In this document: in pieces, positions 1 to 11,945 of the stretch | Layout of the letters: every line of letters begins with the position of its first letter | Numbering within the stretch: the stretch's first letter is position 1 | Assembly: GCA_025024175.1 (NCBI GenBank) | Contig: QCXZ01000041.1 | Location: 34,033,786-34,097,785, forward strand | Length of the DNA stretch: 64,000 nt | Direction: 5' to 3' | Origin: Rhyzopertha dominica | Lineage: Eukaryota > Arthropoda > Insecta > Coleoptera > Bostrichidae | Translations under genes and position numbers: made by a program | Notes under the pieces: generated by a model | The model's input: the letters and a program-made list of their open reading frames with translations, nothing else | Database searches by the model: none | What the model was told of the DNA's origin: nothing

Positions 1-107
1 TGACCATTAAAAAAAAACAGGATCGAAGACAATAATAATAATTGCCTATACTATATACGAGTATAGGGTGTCGCCTACCCTAGTTGAAAGGTCACGAGCC
101 GCCACTG
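1..107. mobile_element. Right end of a hAT-like MITE, cut by the window edge
   Basis: The segment ends with TCACGAGCCGCCACTG, whose reverse complement starts CAGTGGCGGCTCGTGA. The same terminus ends the elements at 3410-5324 and 30278. It is followed by TAAAGTAT, the expected position of an 8-bp target duplication. The left end is outside the window, so the duplication cannot be checked. No coding capacity is visible. Confidence 0.5.
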
Positions 108-1838
108 TAAAGTATATACGAAGATCTTGAGGACATGAACAATTTCGATAAATAATGACTATTTTGTAAACATGTGGATTAAGTCTACCATAGTAAGGAA
201 ACCGCGCCTGGCATATCCACGGTTTAGTGTGAAAATAAGAGCACATTTTGAAGACAAAGGGAAATATATAGCTTGTCTGCTATATCGCACTTCGACTGGA
301 GAAAAGTATTGAAATCAGACAAATAAAAATGCGGAAACATCTCGAACTTTTTATATATCTGTTTAATTTAGTTTTATATTTTCCAATACGCATTGGACCT
401 AATTAGCATATTTTTAGGACTGATTTATTTTCTAGTTGCATACAATCCTCTAATGTATATTCAGATAACGCTACTGCAAACCAACGATTATTTCTATTTG
501 AAACTATATTTAACGTTCGATGTCATTAGAGTAATACCGCGTTTGTTTAGGTGCCTTATGTTGTGTGCTTTGAAATATTTGTATTCACAATTTCTAAACG
601 TTAGGTGGCACATTCAATATCTGTCGAAGAACTAAAGTGTTGCTATAACAATAAACTTTAATGTTTTACGAAATAGTGCATAAAATGGTCTCAAAAGTTA
701 TAAAAAGATTTTTTAAAAGGAATTGTTTTCATTCTATATACTATGTGAAAACGTTGCACGATGAAATAAAAGTCAAAAAGGTTTTAAAAACTAATAGATT
801 TTAAGAAAAACTGAATTAATACTTTTCTACGTGAAAAATTAAAACGATGAGTTCAGATATTATTTAAATTTAAAAAAAAAACTTTCCCGGTGGAAATTTT
901 TAACTACTTGAAACTATCCTTATCAGACTAATGTAGCACTCGAGATTGTATTGGTCATACGTAAAATCATGATTAGTCAGGTAACGTACTGAGCGATAGA
1001 AATATATTCTAGCGGCACTTTTGATTTTTTTTGTATAATAAAATTCGTTCTTCCTATAATAAAATTGTGAAAAATGAGTGCCGCTGAAGAAACTGTGGCA
1101 AGAAACATAATGTACATATACATTAATAAGACTTTTACTTTAAACCTTGTACAGAATATGAAGCATTATTATAATATACAAAATATTGGACAACTCGTAC
1201 ATAACTAAAAAGCCTATTTTATTGTTGCCTTTTAATAATAATTATTGTTTTGCGCGAATCCAAGAAACTGTACACTGTACATATATACGTTCACGTAGTC
1301 CTATTAAATTAAATTTACCTTCCAAAGATTTGATGACCGCTTTCCCAAGGGGTTGAACCACACATTATCCTCTCCTAACTAACTCATTTCAAAGTTGTCA
1401 TCTGAACCTTCTGCTTCTTGAGGGTCCAACTCTTCGTCTAACTCATAAACTTTGCTTTTACACATTATGGCTATGTTATGTGCCCCATATGACAAAAGAG
1501 TCACTTCCGGCTCACTGCAGCATCTTTTCTATTATCAAAATATATCCGACTTATATCTCTTACATTCCTGATTGTGGAATAAAAATGCATACAATATACT
1601 ATTCAAACGAATTTCAATAACTTACACGTCTCATTACACATCAAACNCAATTTATTTTTGCACACGACTTAGTACTAAAAGTGTATTATGCTTAATGATA
1701 CATGCAGGTCAGATTCAACTTAATGGACCAACGGTCTTTAAAGAATTTCGACCAACAGCACAGAACCGCTACCAGCTTATGTAGGGCTGTATCCGNCAAT
1801 TGACAAAAATAACTGATTAACAATGATGAAGATGCAAC
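108..1838. other. AT-rich sequence, no gene seen
   Basis: Only short open frames occur, the longest 80 codons at 393-635. It is hydrophobic by composition, matches nothing I recognise, and has no obvious splice context. No repeats with clear ends were seen. Confidence 0.5.
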
Positions 1839-1945
1839 TACTTCTGAGGAGACACCGACATGAGTGTCGAAAAGTCAAGGTCAAATAAACAACGTGGGAA
1901 CCAGCCCAGAAAACAACATGTTATCGACAACAACCGCGGAAGCCT
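1839..1945 (+). repeat. Half-copy of the foldback repeat at 29519-29711
   Basis: About 105 bp match the right arm of the 29.5-kb foldback and the reverse complement of its left arm. Shared words include CTTCTGAGGA, GACACCGACATGAGTGTCGA and ACAACGTGGGAACCAGCCC. It ends in ATCGACAACAACCGCGGA, which matches the reverse complement of the left-arm start at 29519. Only one arm is present, so this is a solo arm or truncated copy. It carries the CTGAGGA-stem-CGAAA module discussed in the findings. Confidence 0.65.
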
Positions 1946-2707
1946 TCAAACTAAAATATGATTAACAATGATTCGAATTGGAAGCAACTGCGTTCGTTCT
2001 TGCTGCAAATTCTTCAGCATATGGAGCCACTTCCATCTATGGAAAGTACAAACACAGCAGAGGCTTGAAACAAATCAAAATTGTATAGTTTACTGATTAA
2101 TGCAAAATTATATAAAAGAGTGCGGTCTACTATCAGCAGCGCACATTGTTTACCTTTACTAAATGTTCGATGTCTTATTTGCAAACCATAGTTACATCAA
2201 ATTTTTGCTTTCAGTGGATATCTTGTATTAGATATTCAAAAGTATCAATATGAGTGTTTCTAGATAATATATAAAAGTAATTATAGTCATGTGTAAGCAC
2301 GACAATCAATTCATATAACTAAATATTTCTCTTATCATTTACTGATACCTATAGGAAATCTCATGCCATGAAAGGATGTGTGTTATAAATTCCTAAATTA
2401 TCTTTAATTTAAGGAATAAGTATAAATTTTATTACTTCCTAGGTGAAACGTTTTTGAGCTGTTCCTTATAAATGTTTTGATTGTATCCGTATACCATAAA
2501 CCATATCTTTTATCTCTAAACTCTAATAAAAATTATTCCTTGACATTTAAATACTTATAAAATTATCAGGTCAAAAAAAACCAAAAAAAAATAGTGTCTG
2601 CGTTTATTACTTTTGAATTAGAGACTAATTAGAACATTGCAGTAAGAATTTATTGCATCATTCATTTTTAATGATCTCGAAATGAGTGCATGGTAGATAG
2701 GGATTAA
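1946..2707. other. AT-rich sequence, no gene seen
   Basis: I see no coding or structural signal here apart from homopolymer A runs near 2574-2590. Confidence 0.4.
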
Positions 2708-3401
2708 CAGCTTGACTTGATTTTCAAGCTTCTTGACTTGAATTGACTTGAAATCAAGTCAAGCTCAATTCAAGTAATTTGTACGTCAAGTCAAGCAGTT
2801 AATACGTCATGTTACTTAAAAAATCAAACAGGCTTGATACTACTTGATTTATTTAAACATAAACAGTACAACGGCGATACATAAAATAACAGTCTTAAAA
2901 AAACCCTCATGTCAAATATGCTTAAACTTACATACAGTATTATAACTCTTTAAATCTTCTTTCGCTAACCATGAGTAGACACACATGAGGTTTCTAATGG
3001 ATTTGTCGCTTAATCTATTCCGAAATTTTATAATGGTTAATGCAGCCCTAGAAAATTCCCTTTCTACAGGCACATGTGGCAGGTATGGACAAAAAACTTT
3101 TTTGCCATTAAGGCAAGGTTAGGAAATAAGTTTTCGTAGTTTTTCCGCCAAATAAAGTTTGAACCTATCCCTGGTGCTGACAAAAAATATAATGAAGACC
3201 CTAAGAAATATTTTGTTTTCCAACGAAGCAATTTTTTATTTAAATGGAATAGACGTTCTTTACAATTGTTGCTACTGGGCACGAGAAAATCCACACTTAA
3301 TGTTTGAGCAGGCATCATTGGACGACACATTATAGTTCTTTACTTTTTTTGAAGATGATCTTACGGCAGATAGATAGGTATTTAGAATTTCTCAAAAATG
3401 T
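2708..3401 (-). pseudogene. hAT transposase relic, C-terminal dimerisation region
   Basis: On the minus strand the frame at 3330-3064 contains ENLFPNLALMAKKFF. After a frameshift near 3080 it continues in another frame with VPVEREFSRAALTIIKFRNR, then LSDKSIRNLMCVYSW. This is the conserved hAT C-terminal dimerisation block (W...FP.La..Ak......s...ER.FS.a......r.RL). The N-terminal zinc finger and the catalytic core are absent. Downstream on the minus strand, around 2708-2800, lie repeated TCAAGTCAAG words in both orientations ending at CAGCTTGACTTGATTTT, which looks like a hAT 3' terminus with subterminal repeats. The upstream part is interrupted by the MITE starting at 3410. It is non-functional; the frameshift and truncation are plain. 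Confidence 0.75.
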
Positions 3402-3904
3402 ATTTTATCTATTGGCGGCTAGTCATGTGAGACAAGTGAGGCACAGCCTCAGGATAAGTCTTATACCATATTTCAATTTAATAAACTCATAACAAACAAG
3501 TTATACTGTAATTGTTATTTACTTAGCACATACATTTAAGACCTTGAAGATAGACAACACTATATACACCGATTTCCAAAAAGTTGTCGACTAAAGCTTA
3601 TTTATGCTCTGTCTGTCCACTGAAGCTCAAAAATTCTAGCCTAGATAGCCTAGATATGGCGCGAAAGCAGATGTCAACAGCTTGATTAAGTGATCGCCGA
3701 TGCTCGGATCTTCTGCCTTTACTAATGTTCTNGGTTAGAACGCAACTCCGTCCAATCGAGTCGGCAATTATAGGTTNATTTCTGACAATCTATTTTATAT
3801 CTTAACATCTGATAACACAGTCACCATCTCGTTATTTTTGCTCTTCCGTCTCCTTTGTCCAGATTATCAGTAAATGCTTCCCAATTTTTTTGTTACCCTA
3901 ACAT

Positions 3905-4280
3905 TTACTCTAACAGATTACGCTCAGAGATGTCTTCCCCTGCCGACTCTGCCATCCAGTCGCAGTGCTCTGCCCGAGTCGGACAATTAAATATGGCATG
4001 ACACACACACAATAAGGGCATTCATTACTTTTGGCTTTCTTCATTCTCGATAGGTAAACACGAAAGCATCAGTGACTAGTCAACACTTGTGATGACCAAT
4101 ATTATGAGAGCTCACCAAATTTTCTAGTTCTCCAAGTCTTAATATTGCGTATTAATGTTTTGGTCCACGATGTTATTTTGCCACTACGCCTGCCACAAGT
4201 GGCCTGCTGCTTAATGTTTTCCTAGTCGTAGAGATTCCTCAATAAGCGCTACATACATGATAAGCCTTAACCTCTGCAGA
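3905..4280 (-). pseudogene. R1-like non-LTR retrotransposon C-terminal relic
   Basis: Minus-strand pieces in shifted frames read RLRLIMYVALIEESLRLGKH, then LTSHWCFRVYLSRMKKA (with breaks), SNECPYCVC, and HAIFNCPTRAEHCDW followed by AESAGEDISERNL. This order (GHG-like block, then a C..C...H...C knuckle with a .IF.CPR-type stretch) is typical of the end of ORF2 in R1/LOA-type non-LTR elements, after the RNase H or linker part. Stops and frameshifts make it a relic. It is absent from the sister MITE at 28716, so it is probably a separate insertion. Confidence 0.55.
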
Positions 4281-4662
4281 CTCTGAAGAATTTTTCTATA
4301 TTTCTTCAGCTTTAGAACTTCTTACCGTAATGGACCACTGAAGCTAACAATTTTCTTTTGCCACTGCGTGATCCCCGCTTCTTTCCATATGTTTGAGATA
4401 TCGCATTGGGTTGGCAATCTTTATTAATTTTGGGTCTTTGCAAAATTGAATTTTGCACCATGAGTTAAAATTGGTAGGCACAGTACAGTACCTGCACATG
4501 TATTGTCTGACCTATATTTGCATTGTAGGATATTGCGATTTTGATCTCTTTCAAGAACTAACATGAATTAACCATTGTTTACTAGGTGGTGTATTATTTT
4601 AGCAATCTAAGTAATCACGACTTACCATACTTGATTGTATATCTTTAATTGGTAGGCTTCAA

Positions 4663-5240
4663 TGCTCCTGGATGTAGCCGTATCTGCCTCTGGCGCATAG
4701 GATTTGCAGGTTCGAAACCTGCGTAGAGCACGGGTATAGATTATTCATTATGATTTATTCATATTTACTATCATATAATCCACATAAAGATCCTGTGATT
4801 GAATAAATTAATCGTATGTAAAAAATATCACAGTTTGTTTAGAAAAATTTTGCTTTGTCAACTTTCAATTTTGATGTCAAATAATAAATTAATGTTCTAG
4901 TTCGTATATAATAATTCAAAATATATAAGTATTGTTAATAGTTTTGTATTTGCATACATGTTTAGAGTCGATAACACTTGTAGTTCCCTGAAGAAGACTT
5001 GAGTAAATCAGTTGAAAGCTTGGAAGTATAGAGTTATAATCTAAGTCGAAATATCCTAATAAACTTAAATAAAATGTAAAATTTAATACATGCCTAATGA
5101 GCTATTTAATCGCCACAATATGGCAGGTCATTAATTTTAAAATAACTACATTCTGTATGTAATCGTAGTGCGACTTATATAAATTATTATGTTATTGTAT
5201 ATGCTCCTTGTAATAGGCCTAATAAATGTTTAAATAAAAT
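4663..5240 (+). mobile_element. SINE-like insertion with tRNA-like head
   Basis: Positions 4663-4730 resemble a degraded tRNA. TGCTC at 4663 can pair with GAGCA at 4726-4730, and a perfect T-arm GCAGG-TTCGAAA-CCTGC contains the B-box GGTTCGAAACC at 4709-4719. A weaker A-box-like TAGCCGTATCTG lies about 30 bases earlier. The D-arm and anticodon arm are poor, so this is not a functional tRNA gene. The body continues about 500 bp, contains CCTGAAGAAGACTTGAG...GTTGAAAGC at 4987-5019, and ends in A/T-rich sequence with several AATAAA-like words before 5240. It is absent from the sister MITE. Its exact ends and target duplication were not resolved. Confidence 0.4.
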
Positions 5241-5454
5241 ACACTAAAATTTACTCTCAGGGTCAAGTTCTCCAAGGGTTGACCACTGAGCCTCAACGTT
5301 GTAATGAGTCACGAGCCGCCACTGCTTTTATCCAACCATGAATACGTATTATGGAGAACGACGTAGTCCTAATAAACAAAAAGTCCTTAAAATTTATCTA
5401 CTTAAACTTTTATGTACAGGATTTAATTGTCTACTACTAAGCAGCTCTCTAACA

Positions 5455-6160
5455 AATAATTATTGATAGGGCTTTTTATTTTTGTTGGTTCTGGTTCTTG
5501 AGTTAATTATTATTTCGATACGATACGACCTAATTTCGGTCTTTTACAATCTTTATTACTAACAAATTGACATTTTGAAATATGACTAGTTACAAATTAT
5601 ATTTTGTTTCAATGTGCCTTAGAATTTTTCCATTGTAACTAAACAATTAATAATTAATAGGTAATAAACAATTAATAAGTGTTAAGGAAATGTGTTGTTG
5701 TTTAACTTGTGTTGTATGTAAATTTGAATTTTTGTAAGGTGTATTTGTTTGGTTGTAAGTGTGTATAGTTTAAATAATCGTGCTGTAGGTGTTACTTAAA
5801 CCTAGTATATCGGTTCTACCATTTACACAATTATTTATGTTTTTGTATATACAACCAAATACACCTTATCAAAATTAAAAATTACACACAACACACGTTA
5901 AACAACGTATTTCCTTAACACTTATTAATTGTTGATTACCTATTAATTATTAATTGTTTAGTTACGATGGAAAAATTCTAAGGTACATTGAAACAAAATA
6001 TAGTTTTTAATGAGTCATATTTCAAAATGTCAATTTGTAACTAATAAAGATTGAAAAAGACCGAAAACAGGTCGAAGCGTATCGAAATAGATATTTTCAT
6101 TAATTAATTAACTCAAGAAGCAGAACCAACAAAAATAAAAAGCCCTAACCGATAAATAGA
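5455..6160. repeat. Long foldback (inverted repeat) element, ~330-bp arms
   Basis: The left arm, about 5455-5795, reads AGGGCTTTTTATTTTTGTTG... and the right arm, about 5822-6160, is its diverged reverse complement ending ...AACAAAAATAAAAAGCCCT. Matching internal words include AATTAATAATTAATAGGTAA / TTACCTATTAATTATTAATT and TGTCAATTTG / CAAATTGACA. The loop between the arms is only about 25-30 bases, so a transcript would form a very long hairpin. No open frame lies inside. This is the architecture of a foldback or MITE. I could not identify a clear target duplication. Confidence 0.75.
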
Positions 6161-8916
6161 AGAGTTTAACAAATTATAACAAACCATAACTGTATTATGT
6201 ACCCTAAAAGTGCGCCTGAAATCTACTATCTGATGACCTCATGCAAATGGCAGCGGCAAATATTTGCTCATAATCTGGTAAGAATAATGTGTTTTCCAAC
6301 AAAGGAAAAAAGATGCTCCTGGACCACTTGGCAATGCCTTAATATGAATTCCGATTTTCTTTTATGACCTCTCACAGGAAAGAACTGCCGCGAATATCGC
6401 TTATATTATAAACCTTAATATTGCCTTTAACGCTCTCCGTACCCCTTTACCGAACTAACAACCCAGTAAAACTGCGTTATATTAAAATAATAGTGACGAT
6501 GCAGCGACTGGCGCATCTGACGTCGCTGTGAGGATTTCTTGAAGAGACAAAAGCGCTGATATATTCACAGCATCGCTCTGCAGTTTACGTAGGGATTCTG
6601 GTAATTGTACGTAATTGAAGCGGATCACACGATTCACCTACTTGAATTTGGATACCTAATCTTCCCTGTGATGCGACGCACATCCCTGGTTTCAGAACCG
6701 GCTCAACAATTTTTTGCTTGCTCTTATCGGCTCGCCTGTGTTGCGCAGGAACATCTAACAAAAGAGTGAAACATTTGAAGAAGTACTTAGCTACAATATT
6801 TCAAAGCCAAATTTTGTTGATTCTGCATAATCTTTTATAGAGCATTCGATTCATGAAATAATTTGGTGTTTGACTATAGTATAGTAATTTAAGGATTCTA
6901 CATATCTTGTTGCTTTTTTGAAGAGTGGATCTAAATGTGTATATCATAATGAAAATCAACATTGAAATATTTTAAAGCGCCGCCCCGCCAAAATCTTTGA
7001 CGACAGAAACCATTGAGAAACAAATAAGTTTTGACTGCTTAAAACATTTATGTGAGCTGTTGTATCTTTCACTTTCTTTATCCCTATTTTAGAATTTAAT
7101 CACTAAAAACGAACGCAAGTTTTTTTACCCATAAATAAGTGACTTGTTTCATTCAATTTAATCAAGTGATAATTTTAATTTTCTTGTTCATGAGTGTATA
7201 ATGAACTATTACCCGCTAAGAAATATTTCCCAATTTACTTATTAACATGTTTATAGATTATAATGCAGTCCGGTATGCTTTATGACACCATTTTAATTGC
7301 ACAATTAAGTATATCTCTTTTGAAAATTTTAAACAATATAAATTATAAATTATATAAATCGCTTTGAGCAGTATATCAGTTAATTTTTTTTTAATAAATA
7401 CACCAACAGATAAATGATTTTTCTTAAATATGCCATATATATTTCCAGTTTGAAAGTCATTAGTGTCATTTAATGTAGTCTACTAATACTGGAACCAAAC
7501 TGGAACTAGCTATTAATGTAGATTTTATTTTATTGGGCAGATTCCAATAAAAACTCAAAAACCCCTTTTCGTTATATTAAATATTACTTGCCGTAGAATT
7601 GTTTAAAGGCTCTATTTTAAACAATTAAGACGTTTTTAAGGCTCGGTATGATAAGTTATAAAATTGAAAGCAAAGTATTAATTATTCTACTAAGAAAAAT
7701 AAAACATCACTCCTGCATATCGCAGGAACTTCTATCAAAATTCATGTTTGAATTAGTAAATACTGACATCCATAAATTTTATGATATTTTAGAGGAATAT
7801 ACTCGTGCAACAAGTAGGCTACTCCTTTCAAAAGCAAATTGTGGAATTCGCAACCTCTCGGAGCTTTCGTTTTGGAAATTTTCACAATAAGGCCAAACAT
7901 CGCAAACGTCAAATTTTGCACAAAAAATGAAATAAGTCCAGAATGGTGTTACTTAGTAGATCAAATGTAAGGGAGAGTGGCGGAATTGTGGGCAGCGGGT
8001 AATTGTGCGCATTTGAATTTTCGTAAATAGACTGCGAGGCTCTAAGCAAAAGTAGGCTATCGTTTAATAAACAATGCATTAAGTAATCTCAGATAGCGGC
8101 AGCGCTCTTTGCCAAACATCAAAAGGGGTGATTACTTATAATTTGTTGTCCCCAGCAAAGGAGGTAAGCAGAAACGACCGTATCGTATTCTAAAGTATAC
8201 CGTGCAAAAATCTGCAATCTCATCAGAAGTGTTTGCGAGTTGTGCTTGTTTTTTTTTAATATTAAAGTTACTTTGGGGCAATAGTGTGCGCCTGACACCT
8301 CCGTGCATCCTTACCTCAAATTGGTTCGTAGATTCCTCGAACATGCAAACGCAAGATGCTGAAAGATACTTAATATCCGACCAACTTGCAACTTGCCATT
8401 GTAGAAATACAAGATGATAGTCATTAAAGAGACTGACTAATTCCAATTCAAACAGTGATGTTAAATGCATCTAAGAGGAAATCTCCGGCAAAGCAGCATT
8501 AAGAAGCTACTCCTAACAAGAAGAAATTGGAAACAGATGAGCGTAAAAAGAGAAGAGTAGTTATGACTGCTAGGAAACGGTTTAAATTAACCACTTCCGA
8601 CAAACTAAATGACAGCGAAGAAAGAAAAGAATGAGAACAAAAACATAGAAGCAGGATGCAAGAAAAGCAAGGAAAACATAAAGAAGACTAATATAGCGAT
8701 ATTTGAATCAAACGTTTGGGGTGTGAGGTTGGGTAGGCGTAAAACAAAACACTGTGGTAATTCGACCCAGTATAATACAAAATAAATGAATGTTCCTAAG
8801 GTCAGAGACAAAAGTGTATTCACAAAAAGATCTCACTAGACACTAAAAGGTTCAGCCACGAACATCTGCGTACACCCGGAGAAACAATAACAAGACGAGG
8901 AAAGAATCACCTGCTA
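6161..8916. other. No recognised gene; short unexplained frames
   Basis: An 80-codon + frame at 7648-7890 has an ordinary amino-acid composition but no family I recognise and no splice context. Around 8470-8640 the + strand reads as lysine/arginine-rich in several short frames (for example KKLETDERKKRRVVMTA), which could be the basic tail of a decayed transposase. The GTGGGCAGCGGGTAATTGTG stretch at 7987-8010 looks like a transposon end, but I could not pair it with a partner. Confidence 0.3.
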
Positions 8917-9616
8917 TACAGGGTTTCTATAAATGATTCATGCATCCAGAACGCTAATGGAAATTATCTATTAAATCTGTTTGCCGCCTCTCAGGAAAGA
9001 GAACACAACTATTACTTGTCATCTGTCGATTATTGAATTAATTGATACATATGTTTTAATAGTATGAGAAAACGCGTGGGAATGTGTATTTTCAACATAT
9101 TCTGTAGTATTTCGTGGGATAATCAAAACTTTAAGGCTGCAAAAAGCTGACACTTCGCAGCTGTGGGGTGACACGGTTTCGTGTAACTTTTAGGTTATGT
9201 ACCGTATTTGTGAGGTTGTGGGAGTAAGCTTCTTAAATAATAATTGTACTATGATGGACTGAACGATTTTTAGCTTGCAGCAATAGTAATTCATTAACTA
9301 AGTGGTAGTAACGTTAGCTGCGCTACACAAAGCTGCAACAGTGCAAGGGTGTAGATGCTAGAGGTTACCACAGGCCTACTATACCAATAATTATTATTAT
9401 TTCGTACCTTTGAAAGTCAAATCGAACCGTAAATTATTGGAAAATCTGTACAAAGCCATCAATTTCGTGACTGTAACTTTACTCTGCACCTTCAGTACTA
9501 TCGACTATCATGCTCATTGATGTTGCGTGATCGCCGTGCTTAGTGTAGCTTGGCTGCAGTTACAAAAAGACGGCACAAAGAATCAGCGCCGCCCGTGTTG
9601 CGTGAATCATTTATCC
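8917..9616 (+). repeat. Dispersed ~700-bp non-coding repeat, copy 1
   Basis: The segment matches the reverse complement of 56580-57140. Shared words include GAGGTTACCACA, CCTACTATACCAATAATTA, TGCTCATTGATGTT, GTGATCGCCGTGC and CGGCACAAAGAAT. The copy begins after TACAGGG with TATAAATGATTCATGC (about 8928) and ends with GCGTGAATCATTTAT, so it has short terminal inverted repeats. No protein-coding capacity is visible. It is probably a non-autonomous DNA transposon, though the superfamily is unclear. Confidence 0.6.
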
Positions 9617-11695
9617 AATCCATGTGGTTCCAGCTATGCTTTCATTGTAGGCCAATTTCCGTTTAGTGACTCATCATGTATCTATTCCTTTCCTAGATGA
9701 ACAATATCTGTCATGATCAATTTATGCGGAACCCACGACTAGTTTTGTCCTTACTTGAACTATTCAGACAGGAATAACGAGTGAATTGACCGCAGCAGCA
9801 ATCGCCCTCAGCACGACTAAATTCTAAGCAGAACTTCTGCACATTTTTTTGGACTCTTCAGGCAGGAATAGCCTATGTCCCTATATCCCGGCGTGTGGAA
9901 CGGTGCGAAGGTGAGGGCAAACACACAACTTAAGATTAATATAACAATATCGCAAAGATCCACAAATTTCCACGTTAACAAATTCATAAATACATAAAAA
10001 ACGTTCATGTTGCAATTAGTAGTTACTACTCTATAACCTCAGTTTTAGACATTTTATATTCGGACCACCATGCACGTGATGCACTTTGCCTTGCAGAGGG
10101 CCAATGGGATTATTAAATTCCCATGAAGCTCTCCTGATACTCATGTATCAGTCCGCCACAGCTTGTAATGCATTTGCTAAAGCCTCATTTGAAAAGCTTT
10201 TATACGGCTGCGAACCAGCCATTCCTTTAGAGGTTTGCAACATTATACTGTAAAACAACAATTTTTTAATATAGGTAAATTTATACTAAATCTAAGTAAA
10301 AAAAGCTTGTAAAACTTATAGTTTCTTTATTAAAGGGTTGCCTCAGTAAAATTTCAAAAGAATTTTGGACCAAATTCACCTGCAAAAGTATGCAGTCTAA
10401 CAACCAAACTTAAGTAGTTGGCCTTGTATTATGTTAGCGCAGCTCTGTAGCGGTATTTAACGGTTTCATTTTTACTCATAGGTCACAAAAGGCCTCAAAT
10501 TCAAAACAAAACGACAACTTTTAAAGTCATCTCTAGAGATCAAATTCGCCCCCCTTTTCATGATGATAGATTTATAAGTAATCTAGAGTCGTCCAAGCTC
10601 TAAATGAATAGTCTACTTTGCATAATCTGGAACCTGAAAAACAACACCTAGATAATACGGTTTAATTTCCTTCTAGGACAAGAAACAATTAGCCTAGCTA
10701 AAAATAGTGCCCAGCCCTGTCCAGCCTAAAACTTTTATCATGCTGAAGGCACATAATCTACGTCCGTGATATTCGTTATATTAAAAGAATTATCTGATCA
10801 ATTCAATGCGATAAACGTGACTAAAGGCATATAAACCCATTGTCATTTTAAGATTTAAATTTCTGAGAGTTTGCTGGGTATGTTTACGATAGGCTAATGA
10901 ATGTCTAGTTGTATTTTTCCCATCGATCAAATCAATTGTGTCATCAACACTGCGTAATGTGAGCAGAGCGTATAAACATTTTAAAATCGTCAATTGTTTA
11001 TACTAAAATCGTATTTTTCGTATAAAGATATACCTGTTTACACAAACAAGCCAACCTGTGCAGCAATGGATCAAAATTAACATTTAATATTGTTATTTAT
11101 CATACTGTTCCAAAAGGACGCAGTTTGTTATGCTTAAAATTTCCTGCTTTTCGCCCTAAACTTAAATATAAATAAAAGCAGTCCTTATTCACCGTGAAAT
11201 ACACTTGTTATGAATTTAGAAAGTAAACGATCTAAAGGTGCTGGTTTAGTTTGCGGAGTCAAGGAAAAGAAAAAGACGTATGTTCGCTTACCTTAGGTAC
11301 GGTCGGTGCTGCGAACGCTACGGGATGCGGGTAGCAACCAAAAGCGGGAGCGGAACCAAAAGCGGGTTTGACGAAGCGGTAGATCAATTGGACGTAGCAC
11401 AGCGAAATCGTATGCACACTCACTAGGTTTATTTATTTACTATGCACTTTTTTTGTTAGTAATTTCTAATGTTTTTTAATGTTCAAAACGACTAGATATT
11501 TGGTAAGCGAACATCCTACGCGCGAAATTTAACAACAAACAAAAATTAGATATTTTGCTTTAACAACTCTCTATCTTTTCTTAATATTTCAATAAATTAT
11601 ATACCTATATGTATTAATATGAGTTGTACTAAATATATCTAGTTCTACAAATATAGCTATTAAGACACCTTTTTACATTTAAAATCATTTTTCCA
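9617..11695. other. No gene seen
   Basis: Short frames only. At 11336-11376 the phrase ACCAAAAGCGGG is repeated twice within 25 bp. No exon with start, splice or homology support was found. Confidence 0.4.
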
Positions 11696-11699
11696 TTTA

Positions 11700-11815
11700 A
11701 CCCTTTTATATCGAGACTATATGCTTTATTTCGAAATATCGTGTAGCCAATGTAGTTATTCGATATGTCGATATATCGATACTGGTATCGATATACAGAA
11801 TAAAGTCGCAGCCCT
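11700..11815. repeat. TATCGATA-rich transposon-like terminus
   Basis: The stretch carries several overlapping TATCGATA-type words and ends in AAAGTCGCAGCCCTAG, reverse complement CTAGGGCTGCGACTTT. An end that starts near a GGGCTGCGAC word and is followed by short subterminal repeats resembles a hAT-type terminus. No partner end was found, so this is tentative. Confidence 0.3.
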
Positions 11816-11844
11816 AGTCCACGTGTACTCTAAGGTTTAAATGC

Positions 11845-11945
11845 TTAAAGGAGTCAAATCTGGCGATCGGGGTGGCATTATACAACTCACGGCGACCCAT
11901 CCATGTATTGGCAAAAAAGTCATCAACATAAGGGTACCCAAGGGG
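11845..11945 (-). pseudogene. Scrap of a Tc1/mariner-like DDE transposase
   Basis: The minus strand contains VDDFFANTWMGRRE followed, in another frame, by PPRSPDLTPL (11846-11875). The sequence W..R....WPPRSPDLTPLDFFLWG is the hallmark of the third catalytic block in one insect Tc/mariner-related transposase group. Here the block is broken by a frameshift and a stop directly after PLSI, and nothing else of the protein is recognisable nearby. Confidence 0.6.

Larger units (their letters stand above)
3410..5324. mobile_element. Non-autonomous hAT-like MITE, copy with target duplication
   Basis: The left terminus TATTGGCGGCTAGTCATG and the reverse complement of the right terminus, CAGTGGCGGCTCGTGACTC, are imperfect inverted repeats. 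They are flanked by ATTTTATC (3402-3409) and CTTTTATC (5325-5332), which match at 7 of 8 positions. An 8-bp duplication and CAG termini fit the hAT superfamily. Two internal blocks, 3466-3712 and about 4420-4620, match the element at 28716-30278 in the same order, so the two are copies of one family. No transposase frame is present. The copy has acquired an R1-like relic (3905-4280) and a tRNA-headed insertion (about 4663-5240). It sits inside or beside the hAT relic at 2708-3401. Confidence 0.7.

Noticed and set aside
393..635. 80-codon + frame rich in Leu/Tyr as a chemoreceptor exon
   Set aside because: Hydrophobic composition alone in AT-rich DNA is not evidence; no conserved motif or splice sites.
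4663..4730. Functional tRNA gene
   Set aside because: The T-arm is perfect but the acceptor, D and anticodon arms do not pair properly.
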